Of a stretch of DNA of 64,000 nt, positions 41,477 to 51,333 are shown piece after piece; positions within the stretch are counted from its first letter, which is position 1; every line of letters starts with the position of its first letter. The notes beneath the pieces are model-generated. The model was not told where the DNA came from and did not search any database. It was given only the letters and a program-made list of their open reading frames with translations. The DNA lies in NCBI GenBank assembly GCA_034717915.1, contig JAYEME010000162.1:1-64000 (forward strand), written 5' to 3'. Made by a program: the position numbers and the translations under genes. The DNA comes from Desulfuromusa sp034717915. GTDB lineage: Bacteria; Desulfobacterota; Desulfuromonadia; Desulfuromonadales; Geopsychrobacteraceae.

Positions 41477-43372
41477 TCAATCTTTCTTTTTCATAAATGT
41501 CTTAAAGAGCCCCTTTGACTGAGGTTCCTGCTCACGACGCAGATTAATCAAACGTAATTCACGCAACGCTTCAGTGCAATCTGGATTTGCCTGTACCGCC
41601 ATTTCGAACGATTTCTCCGCTTGGCGCTCTTTTCCCAACGACTGATAAACCTGAGCAAGATAGAGATGGGTCAGATCAAAACCGGGGTTGGTTTCTCGTG
41701 ATGCCAACAACACTTCCAGTGCCTGATTCTGGATATCGAGCTTTTCTGGGGCAGATTTAAACAATGCCCAGGCAAAGAAAGTCATATATTCAGACTCCCC
41801 GGGACTCAATTCAATAGCTCTTTGTAATGATTTTGCAGCGGCACCGAAACGTCGAACCTTGAGGAGAGCCCGCCCTTCTTGATAGGAGGTCTCAGCCTCA
41901 ATGACCTGATTGATATCAATTGATTTTTTCGGTCCATTAACCAATTCATCAAGGTAATCTGCACAATTATCTGAATCGCTGAGAACCGTATATGCCTGAG
42001 TAATATACTGGAACATCTCTTTGATTTTATTGCTCATTTCATTGGAAAGGCCACTCCCCAGGAAGCGATCAGGATGATACTCCTTAGCTAGACGGTAGTA
42101 AGCTTTTCGAGCTTCTGCCGAGCCACTTTTACGATCAATGCCCAAAGTTTCAAAATAGTCAGAATTCATGATGCGTTGATAGTCGTCGAGAATTTTCCGC
42201 CGCAGCCTTTCATCTATGATTTCAGTCCCAGCAGCCCCTGAAATATCCTCAGTTGCAAGGACATCAGGCGTTGCACTGCGTTCCAACATTTCAGAAATCA
42301 TTAGAGCAGCCAATACTTTCTGAACCTCACGGCGGGCCAGCGGATGGTGCTGTAAAATATTATCCAGAGTCTTGGTCCCCAGACAACTGTTAAAGATAGC
42401 TTCACCTCGTTTATTCAGCTCGATGTCTTGAAATCGATAGAGGGGATTGGTCGCTTTCTTTAAATAATCTTCGCTAAACGGATAGAGGAAATCATCCAGC
42501 TGTTTTGGATTCCAGTGACGGTTGATTCCCTGCATAATTAACGCAGCCGGTGTCAACTTGATCCGGGTGACGGTCTTTTTAAAATCCTTGCCGGGAACAA
42601 ATTGACAGGTTCCACTTCTCCAGGCAAAGGTTGAGAGAAGTTTCTCTGTAACCTGACGAACCAATGCCGCCTGAACCTCCTGAGGGGTCATCAACCCCAT
42701 TTCAATAAGCACAGTTCCTTGGAGCCTGCCTGACTTCTTGCTTCGTTCAACCGACTCATCGCAATCAACCTGTGTAAATGCCCCCTCCTTAACCAACATT
42801 CGTCCAAGACATTCACTGAGCACATTGGATCGGGTAAAAACAGGGTAACCATCTTTAATATAAATAATTTTTTTGGCTTTACCTCGGGTTAAATGTAACA
42901 ACCCAGTCGCCTTTTCCCGGTAAAGCTGCTGCAATTGCAGGGGGATGGTATAATCGGACAGAGGCTGAACTTTGGGGGTAGCATCTTTGACAGCTTCACC
43001 TGAGGTAAAGACTCGCTCTAACAAAGACTGTAAATCTGCCCCGGTAAAGGGTTTAAGTAAAAAATCATCAGCACCGTAATCTTCTTTTGCTGCAGCAATC
43101 TGTTCGGGGCTGTGAAAAATTGCCGTCACCATGACCACGGGCAGATCCCGGGTATCATCATGTTTACGCAATGCCCGGCAGATATTTGGTCCAGAAATTT
43201 CCGGCATATTGAGATCGATCAAAGCCAGCTGAAAATTTTCGGTCAACAACATCCGTAAGCCAATTGCACCACGATCGGCTATTTCAACCTGAAAGCCAGC
43301 GGCAGAAAACGCCTGCTGTAAGAAATCGCGTAAATCACGATCATCATCAATAATCAGTATTTTCTTGCTCAT
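41477..43372 (-). CDS. REC-DUF4388-DnaJ-TPR multidomain response regulator
   Basis: 631 residues. Receiver domain 1-122 (IIDDDRDLRDF; phospho-acceptor in LIDLNMPEISG; KPFTGAD), a DUF4388/PATAN-like region (about 130-370, with LHLTRGKAKKIIYIKDGYPVF), a J-domain (about 408-475: YFETLGIDRKSGSAEARKAYY, with the HPD tripeptide in YHPDRF), then TPR repeats (about 488-605). The HPD motif means it can in principle stimulate an Hsp70. Such a combination suggests phosphorylation-controlled chaperone recruitment or protein-complex assembly. It overlaps glnE by 4 bases. Confidence 0.9.
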   Translation of the reverse strand: MSKKILIIDDDRDLRDFLQQAFSAAGFQVEIADRGAIGLRMLLTENFQLALIDLNMPEISGPNICRALRKHDDTRDLPVVMVTAIFHSPEQIAAAKEDYGADDFLLKPFTGADLQSLLERVFTSGEAVKDATPKVQPLSDYTIPLQLQQLYREKATGLLHLTRGKAKKIIYIKDGYPVFTRSNVLSECLGRMLVKEGAFTQVDCDESVERSKKSGRLQGTVLIEMGLMTPQEVQAALVRQVTEKLLSTFAWRSGTCQFVPGKDFKKTVTRIKLTPAALIMQGINRHWNPKQLDDFLYPFSEDYLKKATNPLYRFQDIELNKRGEAIFNSCLGTKTLDNILQHHPLARREVQKVLAALMISEMLERSATPDVLATEDISGAAGTEIIDERLRRKILDDYQRIMNSDYFETLGIDRKSGSAEARKAYYRLAKEYHPDRFLGSGLSNEMSNKIKEMFQYITQAYTVLSDSDNCADYLDELVNGPKKSIDINQVIEAETSYQEGRALLKVRRFGAAAKSLQRAIELSPGESEYMTFFAWALFKSAPEKLDIQNQALEVLLASRETNPGFDLTHLYLAQVYQSLGKERQAEKSFEMAVQANPDCTEALRELRLINLRREQEPQSKGLFKTFMKKKD

Positions 43373-46300
43373 GGAAGGATCCCTCCAGCAAAAACCGTAT
43401 CCGGTTTAAGATATTTTTCAAGAAGATCACGAATTCCTTCAGTAATCAACTGGTATTCTTTAAGAAAATCATGTTCCGCTTGTTGCGCTGAGCCAGGATA
43501 GCCAAGACTACGGGCAATCTTTCTGAAACCCATATTGTGAGCAGAAAGCTCGTTCATCGACTGATCATACAGAAGTCTCAGTTTATTTTCCAACCGGCGC
43601 AGGAACTTATAACCATTTATCAATAGATCGGCATCATCCTGTGGGAGAATACCATTTTCCGCCAAAGATTGAAGTAAATTTACGGTGTTTTGTATCCGTA
43701 ATGATTTAAGCCTGCCAGCATGCAGCAATTGCAGGTATTGGACAATAAATTCAACGTCGACCATCCCACCACGACCCGTCTTGATATTGAAATAATCCTC
43801 ACGTTCCTGAGCATTCTCCTGCTCCATCCGGCGGCGTAATCGGTAAATTTCCGCTTGTAAATTTTCTGGAACAGGGCGCTCAAAAGTCAGCGTGGAGATA
43901 ACCTGCCGTAACTGTCCAGTAAATTCAATGGAGCCACACACCGCCCGAGCCTTTGTCATTGCCTGCCGCTCCCAAGGCTGTGCTGACTCCTGATGATAGC
44001 GCTGAAATGCGGCCAGACTGGTCACTAACGGACCCTGGTTTCCCGATGGTCTTAAGCGGGTATCAATCTCATAAACAGTACCTTCACGTGTAGCCAGAGT
44101 GAGAACAGTAATAATCCGTTGCGCTAACTTTGCAAAATACTCATGGTTACTGATTTCCCGAAACCGTTTAGGGTTAGTGGCTGCGACCGGGAGGGTCATC
44201 CCTTCCTGTGCATAGATAAAAATAATATCCAAATCTGAGTGATAGTTCAGCTCAAGTCCACCCAATTTTCCCATCCCGATAATGGCAAAAGCCGTTTCTT
44301 CCTCTTGACCGTCCGCAGAGGTGGAGAAAGGAGCACCGAACCGAACCGCCAGCTCATGCCGAGCCATTTTATGAGCCTGCTCCAGACACACCTCAGCAAG
44401 CCAGGAAAGCTGCGTTGCCCCCTCTCCCTGAGGCATCTGACCATGGAGATCGTTCAAAGCAATCCGCAAAAGTTCTTCATTACGAAAATGGCGTAAGCCA
44501 TCCAGCTGCAATTCGTAATCTTCAGCTAAGACCATTTGTTCAGCCAGGTCTGCTTGCAACTGACGATGATCCTTGCTAGCAATAGCATAGGAGCGAGAGA
44601 CCATAATATCCAGAAGCTCTGGTCTCCGAATAAAAATCCGCGAAAGTAATTGACTGGAACCAAACAGAGATATCAACAGCTTAACAATAGCTGGGTTTTC
44701 AACCAGAAGAGAGAAAAAAGGGCTGCTTGCCCGGATACTCCGCAAAAATTTTTCCAGATTATTCAGTGCCTGATCCGGATTCGGAGAAGCAAGTAATTCT
44801 TCGATCAGCAGTGGTGCTAATTTCCCCAAACAACGCCGACCACGCCTGGTTAAGCGTTGGTTTGGGTCAGCACCACGCAACAGTAATAAACTGTCATAAG
44901 CTGCATCTGGATTAGTAAAACCGTTTTCTTCAAGAAGATCTTTGACCAGATTGATATCAGACTCCGGGTCAAAGATAAAATTTGCCTCGGGACGAGCCTC
45001 CAGCTCTTCTTCCTCTGCAGAGTAGAACAAATCTTTAAATATGTAGCTGACTTCGTCCCGATGTAATTCCAATTCAGAGGCGAACTTTTCATAGCTGGAG
45101 AAACCGCTTCGTCGCGCAAGAATTTCAAGGTCACGCTGATTCTGTGGCAAAGAATGAGTTTGCTGCTCCTGAACAACTTGAATCCGGTGCTCAACCATTC
45201 TTAAAAATTGATAGGCCTTGCTGAGTACCTGCTGATCCTCCTGCGTAATCAATTCTTCCCCCTGCAACAACTGTAACATTTGCAAGGAATTTCGCTGTTG
45301 TAAGTGCGGTCTGGTTCCGGCATTTACCAGTTGTTGTGTCTGAATAAAAAATTCGATCTCACGAATTCCACCCCGACCCAACTTGAGATTGTGCTCCCCT
45401 TCCTGTTTACGACTGAGGCTGGTGTTGATTTTCTGCTTCATCAGCTTGATATCCTCGATCATGCCAAAATCGAGATAACGCCGATAGATAAACGGTTTGA
45501 GCCGTTGCAGTAATTCTTCTCCTAAAGCAATATCCCCGGCCACAGGTCGAGCTTTGATTAACGCCGCTCGTTCCCAGCTCTGCCCCCATGATTCATAATA
45601 GCCCTCGGCACCGTTGATGGAAACCGTCAGATCACCATTATTACCATCGGGGCGCAGCCCGGTATCGACCCGAAAGACAAAACCATCTTCGGTCACCTGA
45701 TTTAACGCCCTGGTAATCAACTCTGCCAGCTTAACAAAATAACGATGTAAGCTGATTTTTTCATTACGGCTTCCACCGGTCGTCTCGCCAGAAGTGGATG
45801 AATAGCAATAGATCAGATCAATATCGGATGAGAAATTTAATTCATAACCACCAAGCTTTCCCATCCCCAGAATCGTCATTGTTGCAATTTGGGCTTCTCC
45901 TGCCCCATTTTCTTGCAGAGGTTGTCCGTATTCTTCCTGTAACTGCAGACCACAGACTTCATAAGCACGCTGTAAGCAGGCTGCTGCGAGTCCTGATAAT
46001 TCCGCCATCACCTCAACAAGAGAAGCCAGGCCACAAAGATCACGACTCCCGATTCGCAAAATCTGTGTAGCTTTATAACTCCGCAAACCAGCCTTCAGCT
46101 CAAAAAAATCAGCACTGTCTGAAATTGATTCACGTAAATAATCCAACATTTCCGCTTCTCTACAGGAATGATCAATTTCAGAGTCAATAAACAGCTGTTT
46201 AAAATATGTTTTGTTGCGGCAGAGAATTCCACCAAGAAAAGAGGAGCCGCCAAGAACCGTCAACAACTGCTGCCGACGCATAGGATGGATCAGAGTCGTT

Positions 46301-46560
46301 GTTAATTGCTCAAGGGGAACGACATCAAACAACCGTTCCAGAATATTCAGAGCAGAGTCAGGATCAGCTGCGGTAAAAGCTTGTACCAGAATTTCGGTCA
46401 ACAAATCCTTGTTCTGCAACCGCTCATCTATCAACTGCAGATTGGTTTTCGCTTTTTCCCCGTCAAGAAGAGCAAAGCTATCGAGCCAGGCGACCAGAGA
46501 TTCTTCATCGGCTCCCAATAGAGCCAATTTTGCCTTTATCTCTTGCTGTTCCGGGATCAT
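43369..46560 (-). CDS. glnE: bifunctional glutamine synthetase adenylyltransferase/deadenylase
   Basis: 1063 residues, full length. Two nucleotidyltransferase halves each carry the signature GMGKLGG-ELN-SD-D (N-terminal near residue 230: GMGKLGGYELNFSSDIDLI; C-terminal near 770: GMGKLGGLELNYHSDLDII). The C-terminal half adenylylates and the N-terminal half deadenylylates glutamine synthetase, under PII control. AAAGG precedes the ATG. Operon with mtnA upstream and the REC-DnaJ gene downstream. Confidence 0.96.
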   Translation of the reverse strand: MIPEQQEIKAKLALLGADEESLVAWLDSFALLDGEKAKTNLQLIDERLQNKDLLTEILVQAFTAADPDSALNILERLFDVVPLEQLTTTLIHPMRRQQLLTVLGGSSFLGGILCRNKTYFKQLFIDSEIDHSCREAEMLDYLRESISDSADFFELKAGLRSYKATQILRIGSRDLCGLASLVEVMAELSGLAAACLQRAYEVCGLQLQEEYGQPLQENGAGEAQIATMTILGMGKLGGYELNFSSDIDLIYCYSSTSGETTGGSRNEKISLHRYFVKLAELITRALNQVTEDGFVFRVDTGLRPDGNNGDLTVSINGAEGYYESWGQSWERAALIKARPVAGDIALGEELLQRLKPFIYRRYLDFGMIEDIKLMKQKINTSLSRKQEGEHNLKLGRGGIREIEFFIQTQQLVNAGTRPHLQQRNSLQMLQLLQGEELITQEDQQVLSKAYQFLRMVEHRIQVVQEQQTHSLPQNQRDLEILARRSGFSSYEKFASELELHRDEVSYIFKDLFYSAEEEELEARPEANFIFDPESDINLVKDLLEENGFTNPDAAYDSLLLLRGADPNQRLTRRGRRCLGKLAPLLIEELLASPNPDQALNNLEKFLRSIRASSPFFSLLVENPAIVKLLISLFGSSQLLSRIFIRRPELLDIMVSRSYAIASKDHRQLQADLAEQMVLAEDYELQLDGLRHFRNEELLRIALNDLHGQMPQGEGATQLSWLAEVCLEQAHKMARHELAVRFGAPFSTSADGQEEETAFAIIGMGKLGGLELNYHSDLDIIFIYAQEGMTLPVAATNPKRFREISNHEYFAKLAQRIITVLTLATREGTVYEIDTRLRPSGNQGPLVTSLAAFQRYHQESAQPWERQAMTKARAVCGSIEFTGQLRQVISTLTFERPVPENLQAEIYRLRRRMEQENAQEREDYFNIKTGRGGMVDVEFIVQYLQLLHAGRLKSLRIQNTVNLLQSLAENGILPQDDADLLINGYKFLRRLENKLRLLYDQSMNELSAHNMGFRKIARSLGYPGSAQQAEHDFLKEYQLITEGIRDLLEKYLKPDTVFAGGILP

Positions 46561-46575
46561 TCAAAACCTTTTATG

Positions 46576-47637
46576 CTACTTGCCTATTTGATTTAACCCA
46601 GTTGAATAATTCCCATCGACAATGCCATCTTCCGTAATGATTGCTGTAACGAGACGATGTGGAGTGATGTCAAATGCTGGGTTACGAACACTGACCCCCT
46701 CTGGAGCCAATTGCAGGTCTTTGATATGAGTAATTTCCCGCCCATCCCGTTCTTCAATCGGAATTTTCGAACCATCACTCAAACTCAGATCGACAGTTGA
46801 AACTGGAGCAGCAACATAAAAGGGGATATTATGTTCTTTAGCCAAAATCGCGACGGTATAGGTTCCTATTTTGTTCGCAACATCCCCATTTGCTGCAATC
46901 CTGTCAGCCCCGACAATAACGCAGTCGATCTCACCCAGACTCATCAGGTAACCAGCCATATTGTCACAGATCAAAGTCACAGGGATATTATCCTTCAGTA
47001 ATTCCCAAGCGGTCAGTCGTGCCCCTTGCAAAAATGGACGAGTTTCATCGGCAATTACCGATATTTTTTTACCCGCTTCCACCGCCGCTCTAATCACTCC
47101 AAGTGCCGTTCCATAGCCAGCGGTTGCCAATGCTCCAGCGTTACAGTGAGTCAGCACCCGAGCCCCATCAGCCAACAGAGATTCACCATGTTGTCCCAGT
47201 TTTTGATTGGCCTGTTCATCTTCCTGGGTCATGGCCAAAGCTTCGAATTCAAGACCGATCTTCAGCTCAAGAACGCTGCGATCAAGGTTGGATTCGGCAA
47301 AATGTTTCATCCGCTCCAGAGCCCAGGAAAGATTGACCGCAGTGGGACGAGTTGCAACCAGAACCGCACAAACTTTCTCGAACTCTTGATAAAATTCCCA
47401 GCTCGATTCTGTTTCAATATCCCGGGCACCAAACCAGGCTCCAATCGCAGCAGCAACACCGATTGCCGGGGCACCACGTACGACCATTGTGCTGATTGCT
47501 TCTGCAATTTCCTGATAGTTTGCATAGGTATGCCACACCTCTTCTGCGGGAAGCAGCCGCTGGTCGAGCATATGGCACTGCCCGGCAACAAAACGGATCG
47601 GTCGGATCACTTGGCTATTAATAGGACAAGTTGACAT
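46576..47637 (-). CDS. mtnA: S-methyl-5-thioribose-1-phosphate isomerase
   Basis: 353 residues. Catalytic Cys in LTHCNAGALATAGYGTALG and catalytic Asp in IVGADRIAANGDVANKIGTY; N-terminal MVVRGAPAIGVAAAIGA. It converts MTR-1-P to MTRu-1-P in methionine salvage, or a 5-deoxyribose analogue. GGAG lies 6 bases before the ATG at 47637; a TTG frame from 47649 is rejected. A REP-like palindrome separates it from gatB. Confidence 0.95.
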   Translation of the reverse strand: MSTCPINSQVIRPIRFVAGQCHMLDQRLLPAEEVWHTYANYQEIAEAISTMVVRGAPAIGVAAAIGAWFGARDIETESSWEFYQEFEKVCAVLVATRPTAVNLSWALERMKHFAESNLDRSVLELKIGLEFEALAMTQEDEQANQKLGQHGESLLADGARVLTHCNAGALATAGYGTALGVIRAAVEAGKKISVIADETRPFLQGARLTAWELLKDNIPVTLICDNMAGYLMSLGEIDCVIVGADRIAANGDVANKIGTYTVAILAKEHNIPFYVAAPVSTVDLSLSDGSKIPIEERDGREITHIKDLQLAPEGVSVRNPAFDITPHRLVTAIITEDGIVDGNYSTGLNQIGK

Positions 47638-47669
47638 TTTCAACTCCAAATAAAATTATCCACAATTTC

Positions 47670-47734
47670 GTAGAGGCGAATCTTGTATTCACCCGGAATT
47701 GACCACCAAGGGCGAATACAAGATTCGCCCCTAC
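47670..47734. repeat. REP-like palindrome between gatB and mtnA
   Basis: Two 25-base inverted arms: 47670-47694 begins GTAGAGGCGAATCTTG and 47710-47734 ends CGCCCCTAC, with two mismatches and a 15-base loop. Ends GTAG...CTAC recall the RAYT-linked REP units at 13312-14183. Confidence 0.88.
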
Positions 47735-47752
47735 ATACAAATCACGATGACA

Positions 47753-49189
47753 TTATTTCGACAATTTCTTTTTCAGCAACTGATTCGCCATGCCCGGGTT
47801 CGCTTTTCCCTTGCTCGCCTTCATGACTTGACCAACAAAAAATCCCATCAGCTTCTCTTTACCGGCTTGATACTCAGCAACCGGATCTGGATTTGCAGCA
47901 ATCACCTCATCAACAATCGCTTCGATTGCTCCAGTATCGGTCACCTGCTTCAGACCCTTTTCTGCAATGACTTGATCTGCTGTTTTCCCACTTTGCCAGA
48001 TCTCTTCAAAAACGGTCTTGGCAATTTTTCCAGAAATCGTATTGTCATCAATCCGCAGGAGAATTCCGGCGAGCAATTCCGGTGACACCGGACAATCGAC
48101 GATCTCCATATTTTTATCTTTGAGTGCCCCAAGAACTTCACCCATCACCCAGTTGGAACAGACCTTCGGCTTATCATAGTGATTGACCAATGTCTCGAAA
48201 TATTCAGCCAGGGAACGTTCCGCGGCAAGAACTCCTGCATCATAGGTGGGCAGTCCCATGCTGTTTTGATAGCGCAGAATTTTGGCCTCTGGCAGTTCCG
48301 GCAAACCGTCACGAACGCGTTCGATCCAATCTTCGGAGATATCTAACGGTAACAAATCAGGATCAGGAAAATAGCGATAGTCGTGAGCTTCTTCTTTGCT
48401 GCGCATAGAACGGGAAACCCCGGCATCCGGATCAAATAAGCGGGTTTCCTGAACCACCTGCCCCCCCTCATCAATCACATCAATCTGCCGCTCCACTTCA
48501 TATTCAATCGCCTGCTTGATAAAGCGAAAAGAGTTGAGATTTTTCAGTTCAGAACGGGTTCCCAGTTCTTTCTGCCCCCAGGGGCGGATCGAAACATTGG
48601 CATCACAACGAAAAGAACCTTCTTCCAGATTTCCATCGCAGATACCGAGATAAACGACAATCTGATGCAGTTGCTTGAGGTAGGCAATCGCCTCATCAGA
48701 ACTACGCATATCAGGTTCAGAAACGACCTCTAACAGTGGTGTACAGGCTCTGTTCAAATCAACCGATGAGCTAGTACCGTCATTGTGCAGCAGTTTTCCT
48801 GCATCCTCTTCCATGTGGATACGGGTAATCCCAACTCTTTTCTTACCCAGATCTTCAGTCTCAATATCCATCCAGCCATGCTCACAAATCGGCAATTCAA
48901 ATTGGGAGATTTGATAACCCTTGGGCAAATCAGGATAAAAATAGTTTTTCCGGGCAAAAATTGAGTGGGGAGCAATCTGGCAATTGGTTGCCAATCCCGC
49001 CTTGATCCCATCCTCAACCACTTCTCGATTAAGCACCGGCAGAGCACCGGGCAGACCCAGACAGACCGGGCAAGTCTGACTATTGGGAGATTGCCCAAAT
49101 TCAGTTGAGCAGCCACAGAAGATTTTTGTTTTGGTGGTCAATTGAACGTGGACTTCCAAGCCGATAACAACTTCATATCGTGAATTCAT
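47753..49189 (-). CDS. gatB: aspartyl/glutamyl-tRNA amidotransferase subunit B
   Basis: 478 residues. Kinase-like domain with YEVVIGLEVHVQL, the zinc-site CGCSTEFG ... CPVCLGLPG, and PKGYQISQFELP; the C-terminal helical/YqeY-like domain ends GKANPGMANQLLKKKL. GatB activates and amidates Glu-tRNA(Gln)/Asp-tRNA(Asn) with ammonia from GatA. The ATG at 49189 gives the conserved N-terminus; the longer frame to 49258 runs through the upstream REP and is rejected. Confidence 0.97.
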   Translation of the reverse strand: MNSRYEVVIGLEVHVQLTTKTKIFCGCSTEFGQSPNSQTCPVCLGLPGALPVLNREVVEDGIKAGLATNCQIAPHSIFARKNYFYPDLPKGYQISQFELPICEHGWMDIETEDLGKKRVGITRIHMEEDAGKLLHNDGTSSSVDLNRACTPLLEVVSEPDMRSSDEAIAYLKQLHQIVVYLGICDGNLEEGSFRCDANVSIRPWGQKELGTRSELKNLNSFRFIKQAIEYEVERQIDVIDEGGQVVQETRLFDPDAGVSRSMRSKEEAHDYRYFPDPDLLPLDISEDWIERVRDGLPELPEAKILRYQNSMGLPTYDAGVLAAERSLAEYFETLVNHYDKPKVCSNWVMGEVLGALKDKNMEIVDCPVSPELLAGILLRIDDNTISGKIAKTVFEEIWQSGKTADQVIAEKGLKQVTDTGAIEAIVDEVIAANPDPVAEYQAGKEKLMGFFVGQVMKASKGKANPGMANQLLKKKLSK

Positions 49190-49216
49190 GTTTAAATCCT
49201 GTTTATTCAAATCGAT

Positions 49217-49274
49217 GTAGGGGCGCCCCCCTGTGGGTGCCCGTGATTGGGCAGGCACAGGGGCCTGCCCCTAC
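49217..49274. repeat. REP-like palindrome between gatA and gatB
   Basis: GTAGGGGCGCCCCCCTG at the left and GGCCTGCCCCTAC at the right form the outer inverted arms; an inner pair GGGTGCCC / GGGCAGGCAC adds imperfect pairing. GTAGGGG...CCCCTAC ends are shared with the other intergenic repeats. Confidence 0.85.
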
Positions 49275-49281
49275 GAAGCAT

Positions 49282-50739
49282 CTACAATTCCGGTATTCGC
49301 TGATTCCAGTCGGTCGCTTCTTCAAACGCATAAGCAGCCTGCAGCATTTCAGCTTCAGCAAAAGGTTTTCCAATCAGTTGCAAACCGATCGGCAAACCCT
49401 CCGCACTGAAACCACAGGGGAGACTCATCGCACAGGTTCCAGCCAGATTTGTCGGAATAGTGAAGATATCGGACAAATACATCTGCAGAGGATCGTTAAC
49501 CATTTCACCAATCTTGAATGCCGGAGTGGGTGCAACCGGGGTTAACAGCAGATCGACCTGTTCGAAAACATCCTGAAAATCTTCTCGAATCAGAGTTCTT
49601 ACTTTTTGCGCTTTCAGATAATAGGCATCATAATAACCGGAAGAGAGAGCATAGGTTCCCAACATTATCCGGCGCTTCACTTCATCACCAAAACCGGTAC
49701 TCCGGGTCTGTTGGTACATTCCGATCAAACCTTCGTCTAGATCTTGACGAAGACCGAAACGGACGCCATCATAACGAGCCAGATTACTTGAGGCTTCCGC
49801 CATGGCAATCAGATAATAACAGGCAACCGAATAGTCGGTATGGGGAAGACTCACTTCAACAATTTCGGCACCCAACTGGCGATAGGTTTCGATGGCAGCG
49901 TTGACCGCCTTTTTGATATCAGGATCGAGCCCATCAATAAAATACTCCTTCGGCAGCCCGATCTTTTTCCCGGCAACCCCGTTTTTCAAGCTTTCCAGAT
50001 AATCGGGAACCGGACAATCGACCGAGGTGGAATCGGCAGGGTCATAACCGGCAACGGCTCCAAGCATGAACGCACAATCCTCAACATTTCCTGCCACTGG
50101 TCCAACCTGATCCAGAGACGAAGCAAATGCGACGACACCATAACGGGAAACCCGTCCATAGGTTGGTTTGAGACCGACAACCCCACAGTGCGATGCCGGT
50201 TGTCGTACCGAACCACCGGTATCGGTTCCCAGGGTCGCCACCACTTGACCCGCAGCAACTGCAGCAGCGCTCCCGCTGGAGGATCCTCCCGGAACCCGTT
50301 CGGTATCCCATGGGTTTTGAACGACTCCGGCAGCACTGTTTTCACCGGAACTTCCCATGGCAAATTCATCCATATTCAATTTTCCGACAATAACCGCCCC
50401 CTGTTCACGCAATTTGGCAACAGCGGTTGCATCGTAGGGAGAAACATAGTTGTCGAGAATTTTCGAAGCACAGGTGGTTCGAATATCCAGAGTATTGAAG
50501 ATATCCTTGACCGCGATAGGAATTCCGGTCAACAGACCTCCTGTTCCTGCAGCAAGCTGTTGATCAGCCACAGCAGCAGCGGCCAGAGCCTCCTCCTCAC
50601 AAACGGTAATAAAAGCATTTAACCTGTCGTCTGTTGCCTTGACTCGTTCCAGGCAAGCCCGGGTCAATTCAACTGAGGTCAGTTTGCCAGAAATCAATTT
50701 TTGTCGAATTTCTTGAATTGTTAAATCATGAAACTTCAT
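49282..50739 (-). CDS. gatA: aspartyl/glutamyl-tRNA amidotransferase subunit A
   Basis: 485-residue amidase. The Ser-cisSer-Lys triad is visible: Lys in IPIAVKDIF, Ser in TDTGGSVRQPAS, Ser in GGSSSGSAAAV. It releases ammonia from glutamine for the transamidation on GatB. GGAG lies 5 bases before the ATG. A dispersed repeat of ~127 bases separates it from gatC. Confidence 0.97.
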   Translation of the reverse strand: MKFHDLTIQEIRQKLISGKLTSVELTRACLERVKATDDRLNAFITVCEEEALAAAAVADQQLAAGTGGLLTGIPIAVKDIFNTLDIRTTCASKILDNYVSPYDATAVAKLREQGAVIVGKLNMDEFAMGSSGENSAAGVVQNPWDTERVPGGSSSGSAAAVAAGQVVATLGTDTGGSVRQPASHCGVVGLKPTYGRVSRYGVVAFASSLDQVGPVAGNVEDCAFMLGAVAGYDPADSTSVDCPVPDYLESLKNGVAGKKIGLPKEYFIDGLDPDIKKAVNAAIETYRQLGAEIVEVSLPHTDYSVACYYLIAMAEASSNLARYDGVRFGLRQDLDEGLIGMYQQTRSTGFGDEVKRRIMLGTYALSSGYYDAYYLKAQKVRTLIREDFQDVFEQVDLLLTPVAPTPAFKIGEMVNDPLQMYLSDIFTIPTNLAGTCAMSLPCGFSAEGLPIGLQLIGKPFAEAEMLQAAYAFEEATDWNQRIPEL

Positions 50740-50865
50740 AAATACTCCAAAGCTTCCAGAAGGAAGTTTTATTGTTTATTTGCACGACCCATGAAGAGAG
50801 AGGATTTCGGGGACATTTATTTAGTCAGGCATCCCGAATGTTGCTAATTTAAGGATAGATGACAG

Positions 50866-50992
50866 CAAAACCGGGACTGTCCCCGTATGGGGGCTGTCCC
50901 AGGATTTTGCGGTGCGAATCGCCACAGTTCCATGGCTCGTAAACTCTTGGGACAGCCCCCGGTAGGGCTGGGGACAGTCCCGAGTTTACTAC
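50866..50992. repeat. dispersed repeat, copy 2 (palindromic)
   Basis: GGGACTGTCCCCGTATG ... GGGGACAGTCCC form the outer arms and GGGGGCTGTCCCA / TGGGACAGCCCCC the inner arms, with TTTTGCGGTG and CCACAGTT in the loop. A degenerate copy is at 26129-26232. It fills most of the 278-base gap between gatC and gatA. Confidence 0.9.
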
Positions 50993-51017
50993 AAAATTCC
51001 TCAAACTAACGCCATCA

Positions 51018-51305
51018 TTACTCAATAACTTTTGGAACCTTAAAACACCCATCTGCAGCCACAGGCGCATTCTGCAATGCCCGCTCAATGCCGATAGCCG
51101 GGCTGATTTTATCCTCACGAAACGCGTTCGACATCGGTACCGCATGCGCCATTGGTTCGACTCCTTCGGTATCAAGCTGATTAAGTTTGTCGACATAGCC
51201 GATGATAGCATCCATCTGCCCGGTCAAAGTTTTCAATTCTTCCGGCGCGACAGTCAACCGGGCTAACCGAGCCACGTGTTCAACATCTTTTTGGCTGATT
51301 TTCAT
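51018..51305 (-). CDS. gatC: aspartyl/glutamyl-tRNA amidotransferase subunit C
   Basis: 95 residues. Typical GatC: N-terminal helices KDVEHVARLARLTVAPEEL, QMDAIIGYVDKLNQLD, then MAHAVPMSNAFREDKI and a C-terminal CFKVPKVIE. It stabilises the GatA-GatB interface. AGGGA lies before the ATG. Confidence 0.97.
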   Translation of the reverse strand: MKISQKDVEHVARLARLTVAPEELKTLTGQMDAIIGYVDKLNQLDTEGVEPMAHAVPMSNAFREDKISPAIGIERALQNAPVAADGCFKVPKVIE

Positions 51306-51333
51306 AATTTATCCCTAAAAATATAGTCTGCGA

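Noticed and set aside
47026..47634. 202-codon plus-strand ORF
   Set aside because: Antisense to mtnA, which has all catalytic motifs.
49840..50622. 260-codon plus-strand ORF
   Set aside because: Antisense to gatA; no domain.
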